Counted from the first letter of the stretch, positions 36,489-44,814 are shown. The stretch: 64,000 nt of DNA from Siphonodentalium dalli (GCA_032622095.1 CP136066.1:50180480-50244479); one strand, 5' to 3'. Numbers and translations: made by a program. The notes: a model not told the origin generated them from the sequence alone.

Positions 36489-39299
36489 AACTGTTTAAAA
36501 ACATGGTGCGGAAAAGTCCAGCATACACCGAACTTCCTCGTCGCCCAAACAGCTTGCTACGAATGCATGCATGAATCGTTGGAAGTGAAACCGAACTGTA
36601 AAAATTGCGGACCTCTATGTGATGCGTGTATCGACAGTGATGACAAGAAGAAGAAAAAGAAGAGTGACCGAAATTTATGTTCGGATACATGCGGACTCCG
36701 AGAGGTTATATTTAGCGGTCCTGATACCGGTGAAAAGTTTGGAAAATGGTTATTCTCGGAACAACACAAAGGGTTCATAGCACTGGCTCACAACTTCAAG
36801 GGTTACGATGGATATTTTCTCATGGAATATCTCATTGATCAATCCTTGAGACCCAAAGTTATATATAATGGATCCAAATTGATGTACCTATACGTGGAAA
36901 AAGATCTTCATATAAAAGTACTGGACAGTCTCAGCTTTCTACCAATGAAGCTGGCACTGTTACCGAAAACTTTCGGTCTTGATGGCGAGAAAAAAGGATG
37001 GTTCCCGCACTTTTTCAATAAATCAGCCAACCAGAATTATGAAGGACCCTATCCGGATGCCAAATATTACGGCGCTGATTATATGAGTGTGGCTGAACGA
37101 AAAGACTTCACGAAATGGCACGCTGCTCAAACAAATGCAGTTTTCATCTTCAAGAAAGAATTATCGGATTATTGTCGTAGTGATGTCAATATTTTGAGAC
37201 AAGCTTGCATAAAATTCAGAACCCACATCATGAATGCGACTGGAAATATACAACCCGTAATTGACGAGTTTTCTGGCGATATGAAGTTCAAACTGGTCGG
37301 TGCGGTTGATCCATTCCAATACGTTACAATCGCATCGGTATGTATGGGTATATTCAGAACGAAATTCGTCGACGAGGAATGGAGAGTGCGTCTAAGTACT
37401 GAAGGGAAAACGTGGCTTCCTGCTAAATGTAAAGATGGAACCTTGTCTATTTTATACAAAGGTGAATGGGTTCAAGACACAAAACTTCAAGATGAACGCG
37501 GCGTCCAAATTCGTGAGAAAGAATTTCTCAAATCCCAGATAGCTCGAATCCCCAAGACATCGTATAAAGATCAATACAGCAAAAGTTCTATTCAATGGCT
37601 GGAATGGATGATGTTCAAAGACAAAGTTCACATAACTCACGCATTGAACGGCCGTGAAAAGAAACTCGATGATGCAAAGTACAGATTGGATGGTTATTGC
37701 GAAGAATTAAACACGGCATTCGAATTTCACGGCTGTCAATTCCATGGATGTGAACTTTGTCTGAGTCACGACAGAGACATAGTCAAGAATCCGATAACCA
37801 ACCAGACACCTAATGAATTATACGGACTCACACAGAAAAAGAAGAAGTTTATAGAAAGTCGAGGCATGAAATATGTGTGCATTTGGGAACGAAAGACTAA
37901 TCCGGAGCTTCGTGACTTCATCGCTAGTTTAGACATTGTTGAGCGGCTAGAGCCTAGAGACAGTTTCTTCGGCGGCAGAACGAATGCAACTAAATTACAC
38001 TACAAAGCTGCCGTTGGTGAGAAAATACACTATTTTGATTTCACGTCGCTGTATCCAAGTGTGCTCAAATACTCTCGCTATCCGATTGGACACCCTAAAA
38101 TCATTTTGGGCGATGACATTACCGAGCTTAAGGATTACTTCGGAATAGCGCAAGTCAAGATTTTACCACCTAATGGACTCTATCACCCCGTATTACCGTA
38201 TCGATCCGAAGGTAAACTGAAGTTTCCACTGTGCAGGACTTGTGCTGATAATGAAAATCAACGACCTTGCACGTGTACGTGCCAACAGAGAGCCATTACC
38301 GGCGTTTGGTGTATTCCTGAACTGGAGACAGCTGTCAAAGTGGGATACAAGATTCTCAAAATATATGAAATATACCACTGGACCGAAACGTCAGACTATA
38401 GCCAACAAAATGGATTATTCACGGAATATATAAACACATTCCTAAAGTTCAAGCAGCAGGCTAGCGGTCCTCCGGATTGGATAAAATCTAACGAAGACAT
38501 GGATAAATACATCACATCGTATAAAGACAACGAAGGTATATTACTGGACAGAGAAAGCATCGAAAAGAATCCAGGACTGAGGCAAATCAGCAAGCTCATG
38601 CTCAACTCATTTTGGGGGAAGTTAGGCCAAAACCAGAATTTCAAGCAGACCGAGTATTTCCATGAATCGGAACAAGACAATCTATTCCAGCTGATTTCAA
38701 ATCCAATGAAACAAATGGAAAATTTTCATGTCATAACTGATGACATGCTTCAAATGGAGTGGACCTATCGAAAAGACTGTGTGCCTTGTGGAGCAGCGAA
38801 TAACATATATTTGGCCACATTCACGACGTGTCACGCTCGATTAATGCTATATGAAGTTATTCATTCCTTGGACAGAAGAGTATTATATTACGACACGGAT
38901 AGTTGTGTATTTAGCAGCACTGAGGATCAAATTAATCCCCCACTGGGCGACTATTTGGGCCAACTCACCAGCGAGCTAGATCCGGACGAATACATCGAAG
39001 AATTTGTTTCTGGAGGCCCCAAGAATTACGCTTATCGAACAAATAAAGCTAAAGAGACGTGTAAAGTTCGGGGGTTCTCTTTGAACTTTGAAAATTCACA
39101 GTTCATCAATTTCCAGACGATTAAAGAGCTGTTAGAATCTGGAAGCACAGTGCCCATCACCACAACCAATCCAAGGAAAATATGCAGATCGAAAGGAAAA
39201 AGAAAGATATATAACAGATCTGAGGACAAACAGTACCGAGTTGTTTATACCAAACGCAGACGATTGGATAACATGGATACACTGCCATATGGATATTGA
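36489..39299 (+). CDS. polB: Protein-primed DNA polymerase B, exon 2 (exonuclease remainder and polymerase domain)
   Basis: Exon 2 starts at 36,489 directly after the acceptor, in frame, and runs to TGA at 39,297-39,299, giving 936 residues and a predicted total of 1,517. Visible in order: cysteine-rich linker, Exo II (LAHNFKGYDGYFLMEY), Exo III (DYCRSDVNIL), the endonuclease-like insertion typical of this group (FEFHGCQFHGCELC ... VCIWE), motif A (FDFTSLYPSV, about 38,031-38,060), motif B (KLMLNSFWGKLGQN, about 38,591-38,632) and motif C (YYDTDSCVF, about 38,885-38,911). All catalytic aspartates are present, so this polymerase looks intact. A lysine-rich stretch KKKKKKS near the start may be a nuclear localisation signal. 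The tail is basic. Confidence 0.97.
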   Translation, partial: NCLKTWCGKVQHTPNFLVAQTACYECMHESLEVKPNCKNCGPLCDACIDSDDKKKKKKSDRNLCSDTCGLREVIFSGPDTGEKFGKWLFSEQHKGFIALAHNFKGYDGYFLMEYLIDQSLRPKVIYNGSKLMYLYVEKDLHIKVLDSLSFLPMKLALLPKTFGLDGEKKGWFPHFFNKSANQNYEGPYPDAKYYGADYMSVAERKDFTKWHAAQTNAVFIFKKELSDYCRSDVNILRQACIKFRTHIMNATGNIQPVIDEFSGDMKFKLVGAVDPFQYVTIASVCMGIFRTKFVDEEWRVRLSTEGKTWLPAKCKDGTLSILYKGEWVQDTKLQDERGVQIREKEFLKSQIARIPKTSYKDQYSKSSIQWLEWMMFKDKVHITHALNGREKKLDDAKYRLDGYCEELNTAFEFHGCQFHGCELCLSHDRDIVKNPITNQTPNELYGLTQKKKKFIESRGMKYVCIWERKTNPELRDFIASLDIVERLEPRDSFFGGRTNATKLHYKAAVGEKIHYFDFTSLYPSVLKYSRYPIGHPKIILGDDITELKDYFGIAQVKILPPNGLYHPVLPYRSEGKLKFPLCRTCADNENQRPCTCTCQQRAITGVWCIPELETAVKVGYKILKIYEIYHWTETSDYSQQNGLFTEYINTFLKFKQQASGPPDWIKSNEDMDKYITSYKDNEGILLDRESIEKNPGLRQISKLMLNSFWGKLGQNQNFKQTEYFHESEQDNLFQLISNPMKQMENFHVITDDMLQMEWTYRKDCVPCGAANNIYLATFTTCHARLMLYEVIHSLDRRVLYYDTDSCVFSSTEDQINPPLGDYLGQLTSELDPDEYIEEFVSGGPKNYAYRTNKAKETCKVRGFSLNFENSQFINFQTIKELLESGSTVPITTTNPRKICRSKGKRKIYNRSEDKQYRVVYTKRRRLDNMDTLPYGY

Positions 39300-39476
39300 A
39301 CGAGGTACGTAATATATATATAATTTAATCGTCTATATTTGATCAAGGTTGTAATGAGAGTGTAAATATTCGATCGATGGTAGTTATCGGATTATACTAA
39401 GACTCGTTCAAACACGTTCGATGTTAGATAACATCGAGCGTGTATGAACACGTATTACTATAAACGTATGGCCGTC
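39300..39476. other. Intergenic region after polB
   Basis: AT-rich spacer with an inverted motif 'aacacgttcgatgtt' / 'acatcgagcgtgt'. No obvious AATAAA close to the polB stop. Confidence 0.4.
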
Positions 39477-39520
39477 ATTGGTCAATTTATCCAAGGTGTC
39501 CATTTTTTCGATCTATAAAA
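39477..39520 (+). promoter_or_regulatory. Promoter of the PC4/TBP unit: CCAAT-like and TATA boxes
   Basis: ATTGGTCAAT (inverted CCAAT) at 39,477-39,486 precedes TATAAAA at 39,514-39,520. About 70 bp later lies the donor CAG/GTTAGT at 39,590/39,591, so the region downstream reads as a non-coding first exon (about 39,545-39,590). Confidence 0.6.
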
Positions 39521-39686
39521 TGCTACCCGATCCAATTCACAATTACAAATTCGGTAGTCCTATACTGTGCGTGTGAAATATTCTATACAGGTTAGTTATG
39601 AATTATGATTTCTATCATTACATTTTTACCTCCAGTACAATCTCATTTTTGGTTTATACTTAAACCAAAAACAACTATTTTTTTTT

Positions 39687-40247
39687 TTATTTTCTCAACG
39701 AAGAGTCACCATAATTCCAGATTATTCCGAATGACCAGATTAATTCATTCTCTAATTCTGAAATATATTTCGATTTACTTGTAGAAATGTAATCCAAAAT
39801 CACGCCGCTGTTAAGTATTTGTTCAATCGTGAACAGTGTACCCGGTTCACGGAGAATGATATATCCATGAATTATTGTCACTTCTTCAAAACTTCTCTGA
39901 TTGAAAACCCAGTCTCGGTATTCTGCAAATCTCACAAAGTTATCTCCAATAAGTTCACGAATGTCATGTATTTTGTTTTTAGGAACGCCTCTAAATACCC
40001 AGCGATTTGAATACATTTGATTCAATATATCTTGTAAGAAATCAGTTTCAAATTCAGACCTCTCAATCAAAGATTTCAATCGTTGTACAGGAAAATATCC
40101 TTCATCTATATTCTTCAGTATTATTTTAATTTCTCTTATAAACCAATTGTGTAGTAGTTGTTTTTTTATTTCTGGATTTATAGTTGACATTTCAATTAGC
40201 TGATTGTATATTTTCTCCAGTATTTCTGCGGGTAGTATTCTCTCCAT
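39687..40247 (-). CDS. Unrecognised 186-aa ORF, F-box-like N-terminus
   Basis: Minus-strand ATG at 40,247, stop at 39,687. The longer frame upstream runs through the GC-rich repeat and is Pro/Arg/Gly-rich, so I start at the ATG just inside normal-composition sequence. The protein begins MERILPAEILEKIYNQL, which resembles an F-box helix (LPxEIxxxI), followed by acidic and aromatic-rich sequence such as NRWVFRGVPKNKIHDI. No other domain was recognised. It lies antisense inside the putative 5' intron of the PC4-like gene, with the GC-rich block as its upstream region. The length and ordinary amino-acid composition make it a plausible accessory gene, but function is unknown. Confidence 0.45.
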   Translation of the reverse strand: MERILPAEILEKIYNQLIEMSTINPEIKKQLLHNWFIREIKIILKNIDEGYFPVQRLKSLIERSEFETDFLQDILNQMYSNRWVFRGVPKNKIHDIRELIGDNFVRFAEYRDWVFNQRSFEEVTIIHGYIILREPGTLFTIEQILNSGVILDYISTSKSKYISELENELIWSFGIIWNYGDSSLRK

Positions 40248-40291
40248 AATGAACTGACTCAATGACTCAATTTTCTTATTCTTATTGAGTA

Positions 40292-40535
40292 TGCGGGCGG
40301 GGCGGGCCTCCCCCCTCCCCCCAGGGCGACAGGGCGGGGGCGGGGCTCCCCTCCCCAGGGCGGGCGGGCGGGGGCGGGCGGGCGGGCGGGCGGGCGGGCC
40401 TCCCCCTCCCCAGGGCGGGCGGGCGGGCGGGCGGGCGGGCCTCCCCTCCCCAGGGCGGGGCGGGCGGGCGGGGCGGGCGGGCCTCCCCCCTCTCCCCAGG
40501 GCGGGCGGGGCGGGCGGGGGCGGGCCTCCCCCCAC
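40292..40535. repeat. GC-rich minisatellite, G-quadruplex-prone
   Basis: Tandem variants of 'gggcgggcgggcgggc' separated by 'ctcccctccccag', about 90% G+C in an otherwise AT-rich element. Multiple G3-G5 runs on both strands. The frames through it (about 90-107 codons of Pro/Arg/Ala/Gly) are composition artefacts. Confidence 0.95.
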
Positions 40536-40649
40536 ACCCAACATCCATCAAACGCATGAGCGGACTCCTTTCGGACTTTTGTATTCTCGATGTGTAACTG
40601 ATAAGTAATGTTTTGTTTTCTTATTTTCCAGGTTCAAAATAAAAAAACA

Positions 40650-41261
40650 ATGACTGATCAACCCGATGTTGAAGGAAACCAACGGACTGAAACCAACGAG
40701 AGGGCGTTCCATCCACAATGCTTGGCCCCGTTAGGAAATGACATTTTCCTATTTGACGGCCGATTCCAGGGAAATCTGTATATACACATACGAGAGTGCG
40801 GTGAAAGTTCTGCGGGCCAAAAATTTCCGACAAAATCTGGAATAACATTAAATCTAAGGAGATTCAAAGAGTTGAAATCTTACTTAGCAGATATACATCA
40901 AGAAGTGGTCAGTTATCGTACCGGTGAAGACGATGTATTCATGAGACGTCATATCGGAGGGAATTTCTTCATTACGATAAAGAGCGGCATCCCGCGTGTT
41001 GACATTCGCAGGTATTGGCTGCCTGAACATTCAGATGATTTGTGTGCAACCAAATACGGAATATCTCTGACATTCGACCAATTTGAAGAACTAGTTGGAG
41101 CTATATTCGTCCTGTGTGCTAATATTCCTGAAATTGATCAGACTGTGCAGTGCTATTTGACCGACGATCACCAAAACCAGGAAGGATCTTTAAGATGTAT
41201 GGAATGCTGCCCCAACGGCGATAGAACGTGTTTGATTAACCGGATGCAGACATTGATCTAA
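40650..41261 (+). CDS. Protein with two PC4/SUB1-like domains
   Basis: The ATG at 40,650 follows the intron acceptor. An upstream in-frame ATG at 40,608 lies inside the intron pyrimidine tract and is rejected. The product is 203 residues. Domain 1 (about 30-88) shows the PC4 pattern: a beta strand GNLYIHIREC, then KSGITLNLRRFKELKSYL. Domain 2 (about 94-158) repeats it: VDIRRYW, then KYGISLTFDQFEELVGAI. PC4/SUB1 proteins bind single-stranded DNA and act as RNA polymerase II coactivators at TFIID/TFIIA promoters. Human PC4 has one domain and dimerises, whereas here two are fused. A cysteine-rich tail (C183, C186, C187, C194) is extra. A TBP homologue follows after 11 nt. Homology is inferred from pattern; single-strand binding during replication is an alternative role. 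Confidence 0.75.
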   Translation: MTDQPDVEGNQRTETNERAFHPQCLAPLGNDIFLFDGRFQGNLYIHIRECGESSAGQKFPTKSGITLNLRRFKELKSYLADIHQEVVSYRTGEDDVFMRRHIGGNFFITIKSGIPRVDIRRYWLPEHSDDLCATKYGISLTFDQFEELVGAIFVLCANIPEIDQTVQCYLTDDHQNQEGSLRCMECCPNGDRTCLINRMQTLI

Positions 41262-41272
41262 ACATTACTCCT

Positions 41273-41797
41273 ATGATGCTACGAATAACTAATGTCGTAT
41301 GTTCTGCAGATTTGAACTGTTCTATTAATCTAAGGGATTTGACACTCGGCTGTTCGAACATTGAATACAATTCCAAAAAGTTTAGCGGAGTTGTATGGAA
41401 ACATTCTAAATTCGGTGGATGTTGCCTCGTGTTTAACACGGGTAAAATCGTTGTTAACGGGCTTTCTGATAGTGTCAAACAGACACGAGTTCGATTGCGT
41501 CGGTACGCTCGACATATTCAAAAATGTGGTTGGCGAGTGAGATTAAATTCCATAAAAATTTTGACAATGTCTGCATTTTGTCAGTTAAATGGAAAACTTG
41601 ACTTAAACATTTTAGTGAAACTTATGGAATGTTCTTACGAATTAGAGCTGTTCCCTGCGGCAATGTTCAGACGTGAGAAAATACATTTTACATGCTTTCA
41701 TAATGGAAAAATTGTGATTACGGGCATTAAAAGTGAAAAGCAGATGTTAAATATTGTATATCCTACCATATGTGAACTTGAATTACTTTCAGAATAA
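41273..41797 (+). CDS. TATA-binding protein (TBP) homologue
   Basis: 174 residues, the size of a bare TBP core without an N-terminal tail. Two TBP direct repeats are clear. Repeat 1: RITNVVCSADLNCSINLRDL, YNSKKFSGVV, CLVFNTGKIVVNG, then basic helix RLRRYARHIQKCG. Repeat 2: KLMECSYELELFPAAMFR, TCFHNGKIVITG, then NIVYPTICEL. All four positions of the DNA-kinking phenylalanines are filled (F37, F54, F127, F142). It should therefore bend TATA DNA and could recruit TFIIB/RNA polymerase II. It is uninterrupted by introns, lies 11 nt after the PC4-like gene on the same strand, and AATAAA overlaps its stop codon. ATG at 41,273 or 41,276 is the only sensible start. Divergence from cellular TBP appears large, so this is an old capture rather than a recent host copy. 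The family is secure; the role in the element is inferred. Confidence 0.92.
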   Translation: MMLRITNVVCSADLNCSINLRDLTLGCSNIEYNSKKFSGVVWKHSKFGGCCLVFNTGKIVVNGLSDSVKQTRVRLRRYARHIQKCGWRVRLNSIKILTMSAFCQLNGKLDLNILVKLMECSYELELFPAAMFRREKIHFTCFHNGKIVITGIKSEKQMLNIVYPTICELELLSE

Positions 41798-41798
41798 A
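41793..41798 (+). terminator. Polyadenylation signal of the PC4/TBP unit
   Basis: AATAAA overlaps the TBP stop codon TAA, followed by a TA-rich stretch. Confidence 0.55.
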
Positions 41799-41983
41799 TA
41801 TATATATGTATCGATTATCTATATTTTTCATTCGGGGGGATGGCTCACATACCTTTGTTTTTTAGGCTTTTGACGAAACAAACAAAAACAATAGATTTTT
41901 TTTGTTTGTTTTGACAACAGACCTAATACCACCTCACCGGACTCTCTCCACAGACCCCCCCACCCCCACCCCTCTCAACCCAG

Positions 41984-42026
<43 letters not shown>

Positions 42027-42079
42027 CCCAGTCATACATATGATAATATAAGAACGATAAATGATTGTATTTACAATAT
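41799..42079. other. Convergent intergenic region with (TA)n
   Basis: Separates the plus-strand replication/transcription genes from the minus-strand virion genes. Contains a C-rich stretch ('acccccccacccccacccc' region near 41,955) and (TA)n at about 41,986-42,023. Confidence 0.8.
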
Positions 42080-42085
42080 TTTATT
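42080..42085 (-). terminator. Polyadenylation signal of the virion gene cluster
   Basis: TTTATT on the plus strand (AATAAA on the minus strand), about 57 bp past the protease stop. Confidence 0.5.
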
Positions 42086-42141
42086 TATATACATAATATA
42101 ATTTAAAGAGTGTTTCTCTCGTTGTCGCTAATGAAGAGCGT

Positions 42142-42588
42142 TTACAGAATATATTTCAACATAAAATCCTTAATAATTAAATCATTATACATATAATTAT
42201 TGGCACTGAAACGTCTCATTATATTTTCTAGACTGTATCCGCACAGTTTATAGAATGCAAAGTATATGCAATAGGGACCGCATATATTAGAACCCTGTAA
42301 TCTGTAAGCATTGCACTCGTAACGAGGTCCATTCAATAACAACACGTGTTTAAATCGTCCGTTGTAACACTCGGGTTTTAATCCCATAGGGTCGAAGAAC
42401 TCTGATACGTTATGTTCCTGGAATGTCATCAATATCCAGTGGCGTCCAGGTTGGCTACTCTCGTCTGTGTTAACTATATACATCCGGGGATATTGGATAT
42501 AAAGAGGTAATTTGTCTATGGGACAAACATCTATCTCATTATGGTTTGTGAAACTATTTATCGCCCTCATGAGTCCGAGTGTATTCAT
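42142..42588 (-). CDS. pro: Adenain-like capsid maturation protease (C5/Ulp1-type cysteine protease)
   Basis: 148 residues. The catalytic arrangement of adenovirus-type proteases is visible: H50 in GRHWIL, acidic D66 in EFFDPMG, Q98 in RLQGSN and the nucleophile C103 in ICGPYC. In Polintons this enzyme is predicted to cleave capsid proteins during maturation. Its ATG (42,586-42,588) overlaps the capsid gene stop as TAATG, implying coupled expression or a shared transcript. Length is within the range for Polinton proteases. No lesion seen. Confidence 0.9.
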   Translation of the reverse strand: MNTLGLMRAINSFTNHNEIDVCPIDKLPLYIQYPRMYIVNTDESSQPGRHWILMTFQEHNVSEFFDPMGLKPECYNGRFKHVLLLNGPRYECNAYRLQGSNICGPYCIYFAFYKLCGYSLENIMRRFSANNYMYNDLIIKDFMLKYIL

Positions 42589-43850
42589 TATTCAATGCAA
42601 ACTTTACGACTCTCGTCAACTTTGAGAACGGCAGGAAATTTTGCGTATACGATTACAGTACAATTGTCTTTCAAAGCCGATGAGAATTTAATTTCGAGGC
42701 GTGTGTGACCTTTGTGTGGTATGACCCTGTCGTGATTAATTCCTTGCGGGTTTATCCGATATATGCAATAACCTTTCGCATAATCCTCATAAGTAATATG
42801 AACGGCTTTTCGTTTCGCATCTTTTATTATCGTATTGTAAGCTTCTACATATTCCTTACTGGTAAAGTTCGGTTGGAGTGCTTGGGCGGGCATAGACTGC
42901 CCGTTGACGTAAAATCCGACGAAGTTGCATCCAAAAGTCGCAAAGTTGAACGGGTTCTTATCGCGTGAACCGCTTTCAGCCTTTGATGATACTAAGCCAA
43001 TAATACAGCTACTGGGTACGTTTCCTTGAAATAGATTATCTTCTCCCAAACTGAATGCACCTTTTGACACTGTATACGTCTTTATGATAGATTTTGAAAA
43101 AGGATAACACGCGTTATTTTTCTTGAGTGACTCAGTATGACTGAGTAATACACCGGGGTTAACTTTCACAGTGGCTAGTCTCAAATTAGCTTCCTGTATT
43201 TTCAACTTGTATGTCTCAGTGGTTCCCGCATACATCAGTCTAAAAACATCTCTCGTCTGCCAGAATTTTAACGTGAGCGGGAGACCATTTAGTAGTAATT
43301 TGTCCTGTTGGAAGAAGTCAAGCTGAATTGATCCCATAATATCCATTATTTGACTAGTACGGGTTGTTTTGGACCTGTAATACAGGCCAGAGTTCCCGCT
43401 TTTCGAATCTGCCAGGTCCATACCACCTGCCGTGTCCTTTTCGAACGCTTGTCCATGTAGCTGTTCCTTACGTTCAGTTTCTAAGAGTACATCGAAATAT
43501 GCTTTGTATGGATAATTCGGACCGACTTGACTCACGGGAACTTGCTGTATATTCAAATCGACCTGCGAAAATATTGAATGTAGGGGTGCATTTATCAGAC
43601 CCACATCGTCATTAACGGTTAGAGCCGAACCATCTTGCTTGGTTATTTTGAGTTTGAGAAGTAGCAATGTCCGTTTGAGGTCCATGTAGGTTGTGGCCAT
43701 GGCGGGAATATTGAACTCTAAAGCTGCAGTGTCTGTCAGCTGATTCACGGGTCTGTAGTTTATCCATTCTGTCGCTTGTATTCCGCTGTCAACCGGGGGC
43801 GATTCAAATAATGCCAATTTAGAGGTATGGTACTCTCTGTATTCATTCAT
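42588..43850 (-). CDS. mcp: Major capsid protein (double-jelly-roll type)
   Basis: 420 residues from ATG at 43,848-43,850 to TAA at 42,588-42,590. The N-terminal half has the recognisable Polinton capsid pattern: SKLALFESPP, IQATEWINYRPVNQLTDTA, IPAMATTYMDLKRTLL, then APLHSIFSQVDLNIQQ and YPYKAYFDVLLE. These correspond to the protein family often annotated as 'F54H12.2-like' in invertebrate genomes, which structural studies place with hexon-like double-jelly-roll capsid proteins. It should form the pseudo-hexameric capsomers. The start codon overlaps the upstream ORF stop as ATGA. The reading frame is intact. Confidence 0.93.
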   Translation of the reverse strand: MNEYREYHTSKLALFESPPVDSGIQATEWINYRPVNQLTDTAALEFNIPAMATTYMDLKRTLLLLKLKITKQDGSALTVNDDVGLINAPLHSIFSQVDLNIQQVPVSQVGPNYPYKAYFDVLLETERKEQLHGQAFEKDTAGGMDLADSKSGNSGLYYRSKTTRTSQIMDIMGSIQLDFFQQDKLLLNGLPLTLKFWQTRDVFRLMYAGTTETYKLKIQEANLRLATVKVNPGVLLSHTESLKKNNACYPFSKSIIKTYTVSKGAFSLGEDNLFQGNVPSSCIIGLVSSKAESGSRDKNPFNFATFGCNFVGFYVNGQSMPAQALQPNFTSKEYVEAYNTIIKDAKRKAVHITYEDYAKGYCIYRINPQGINHDRVIPHKGHTRLEIKFSSALKDNCTVIVYAKFPAVLKVDESRKVCIE

Positions 43851-44182
43851 GGTTTATCCCACCAGGTGCTGGTTTTCACTTTCTTAGGGTTATGAGCCAA
43901 ATCGTTAGGTAACACCCTCTTATTGTTTTTTTTTGACGTCTTACGTGCTTGTGTCAACTTATTTTCTGCAACTTCTGCTTTGGCCATTTCAATCGCTTGC
44001 GCTATGGGTGTCACTACGTTAATATGTGGTTTTAGAACGTCTTCTTCTTCTTCACTATCGCTATTTTGAGTTTTGTCAATAAAGTAGCGACCCTCATTAT
44101 CTGGCGTTAACTTCCCATTAATCATGTTCCTGAAATGTTTTCGCCACATTTCAATATCGGCTGGAATATACGTGATCGACAT
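43847..44182 (-). CDS. Small acidic/basic ORF of the virion cluster (111 aa)
   Basis: ATG at 44,180-44,182, stop at 43,847. It begins MSITYIPADIEMWRKHF, has an acidic run SDSEEEED, an amphipathic Ala/Glu-rich middle and a lysine-rich tail (KTSKKNNKRVLPND), a layout reminiscent of small core or capsid-cement proteins. No family was recognised. It overlaps the preceding penton-like ORF by 32 nt and the capsid gene by 4 nt (ATGA), so it belongs to the same expression unit. The likely role is structural, by position only. Confidence 0.65.
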   Translation of the reverse strand: MSITYIPADIEMWRKHFRNMINGKLTPDNEGRYFIDKTQNSDSEEEEDVLKPHINVVTPIAQAIEMAKAEVAENKLTQARKTSKKNNKRVLPNDLAHNPKKVKTSTWWDKP

Positions 44183-44591
44183 GTTTCTTCTTCAGATGTA
44201 GTGTACAGGTCACTCTTTTTTCTGCATTTATTTTAGAAAGTTTATCGCCTCTTATAAAAATCCTGAGACGCTGAAGTTTATCCTGTCTTACGTTTATGTA
44301 GAATGAGTGCTCAAAACTCCGCCAATGACCCGTATCACGTGTGTCTCTCTTTATAACCCGGAGGATGGGGTATGATGTGTCGCAGGCTATTGATTCTCCA
44401 CATATGTCCGAACAAATATATAATAAATCCGTGTCTATATGGTCAGTTATGTTTATGTCTTTCAAACAACATAACCACGCCCCTTCCAATATTAATACAC
44501 CAGGTAACTCTATTGTGAAGTCGAGAGGACGATTATCTGGATATTTATCTATGGAATCGTCGCTAGTCAGGTACAGATAATAATTATCCAT
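44151..44591 (-). CDS. Putative minor capsid (penton-like) protein
   Basis: 146 residues, ATG at 44,589-44,591. The opening MDNYYLYLTSDDSIDKYPDN, then FTIELPG and LEGAWLCCLKDINI, fits the start of proteins encoded next to Polinton capsid genes and usually regarded as the minor capsid/penton component. It is shorter than those I know, so it may be a reduced form or contain only the first jelly-roll part. It starts 4 nt after the stop of the PC4-like ORF and overlaps the next ORF. Confidence 0.6.
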   Translation of the reverse strand: MDNYYLYLTSDDSIDKYPDNRPLDFTIELPGVLILEGAWLCCLKDINITDHIDTDLLYICSDICGESIACDTSYPILRVIKRDTRDTGHWRSFEHSFYINVRQDKLQRLRIFIRGDKLSKINAEKRVTCTLHLKKKHVDHVYSSRY

Positions 44592-44595
44592 ATGA

Positions 44596-44814
44596 CTAGT
44601 TTCTATTTTGTTTCAAATGAGAATCAATGTTCATCTCTTCTCTTATAGTTTTATCAACATCACTGAATATATACTTGAAGGCAGACCACTGGTTATACGG
44701 AATACTTATAATCGCGGGAGTGTTATTCACAACTCGCCTAATGCGTGTATAAATGCGCCCTTGATTATTACATAATGTAACAGTAATGTTTGATCGTATT
44801 GTCCACTTTTTCAC
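44596..44814 (-). CDS. Small PC4-like domain ORF, start unresolved
   Basis: The clear part is about 72 codons: KKWTIRSNITVTL, GRIYTRIRRVV, then AIISIPYNQWSAFKYIFSDV. The strand followed by a 'I.L...QW..L...' helix has the PC4/SUB1 pattern of the 40,650 gene. The codon at 44,812-44,814 is GTG, not ATG. The frame stays open upstream to about 44,915 with no ATG, overlapping two other frames. Either a spliced exon supplies the start or the 5' end is damaged. If real, the element encodes three PC4-like domains. Homology is tentative. Confidence 0.5.
   Translation of the reverse strand: MKKWTIRSNITVTLCNNQGRIYTRIRRVVNNTPAIISIPYNQWSAFKYIFSDVDKTIREEMNIDSHLKQNRN

Larger units (their letters stand above)
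39591..40631 (+). other. 5'-UTR intron of the PC4-like gene
   Basis: Donor GTTAGT at 39,591; acceptor TTATTTTCCAG ending at 40,631, 18 bp before the ATG of the PC4-like gene. It contains an antisense open frame (39,687-40,247) and an extremely GC-rich block (40,292-40,535). Splicing is inferred from the sites only. Confidence 0.6.

Noticed and set aside
40259-40608. Pro/Arg/Gly/Ala-rich frames across the GC block as proteins
   Set aside because: They exist in three frames and on both strands at once, as expected from GC-rich repeats without stop codons.
40608-40649. Upstream ATG of the PC4-like gene at 40,608
   Set aside because: It lies in the pyrimidine-rich tract before a good splice acceptor (40,631), so it is probably intronic.
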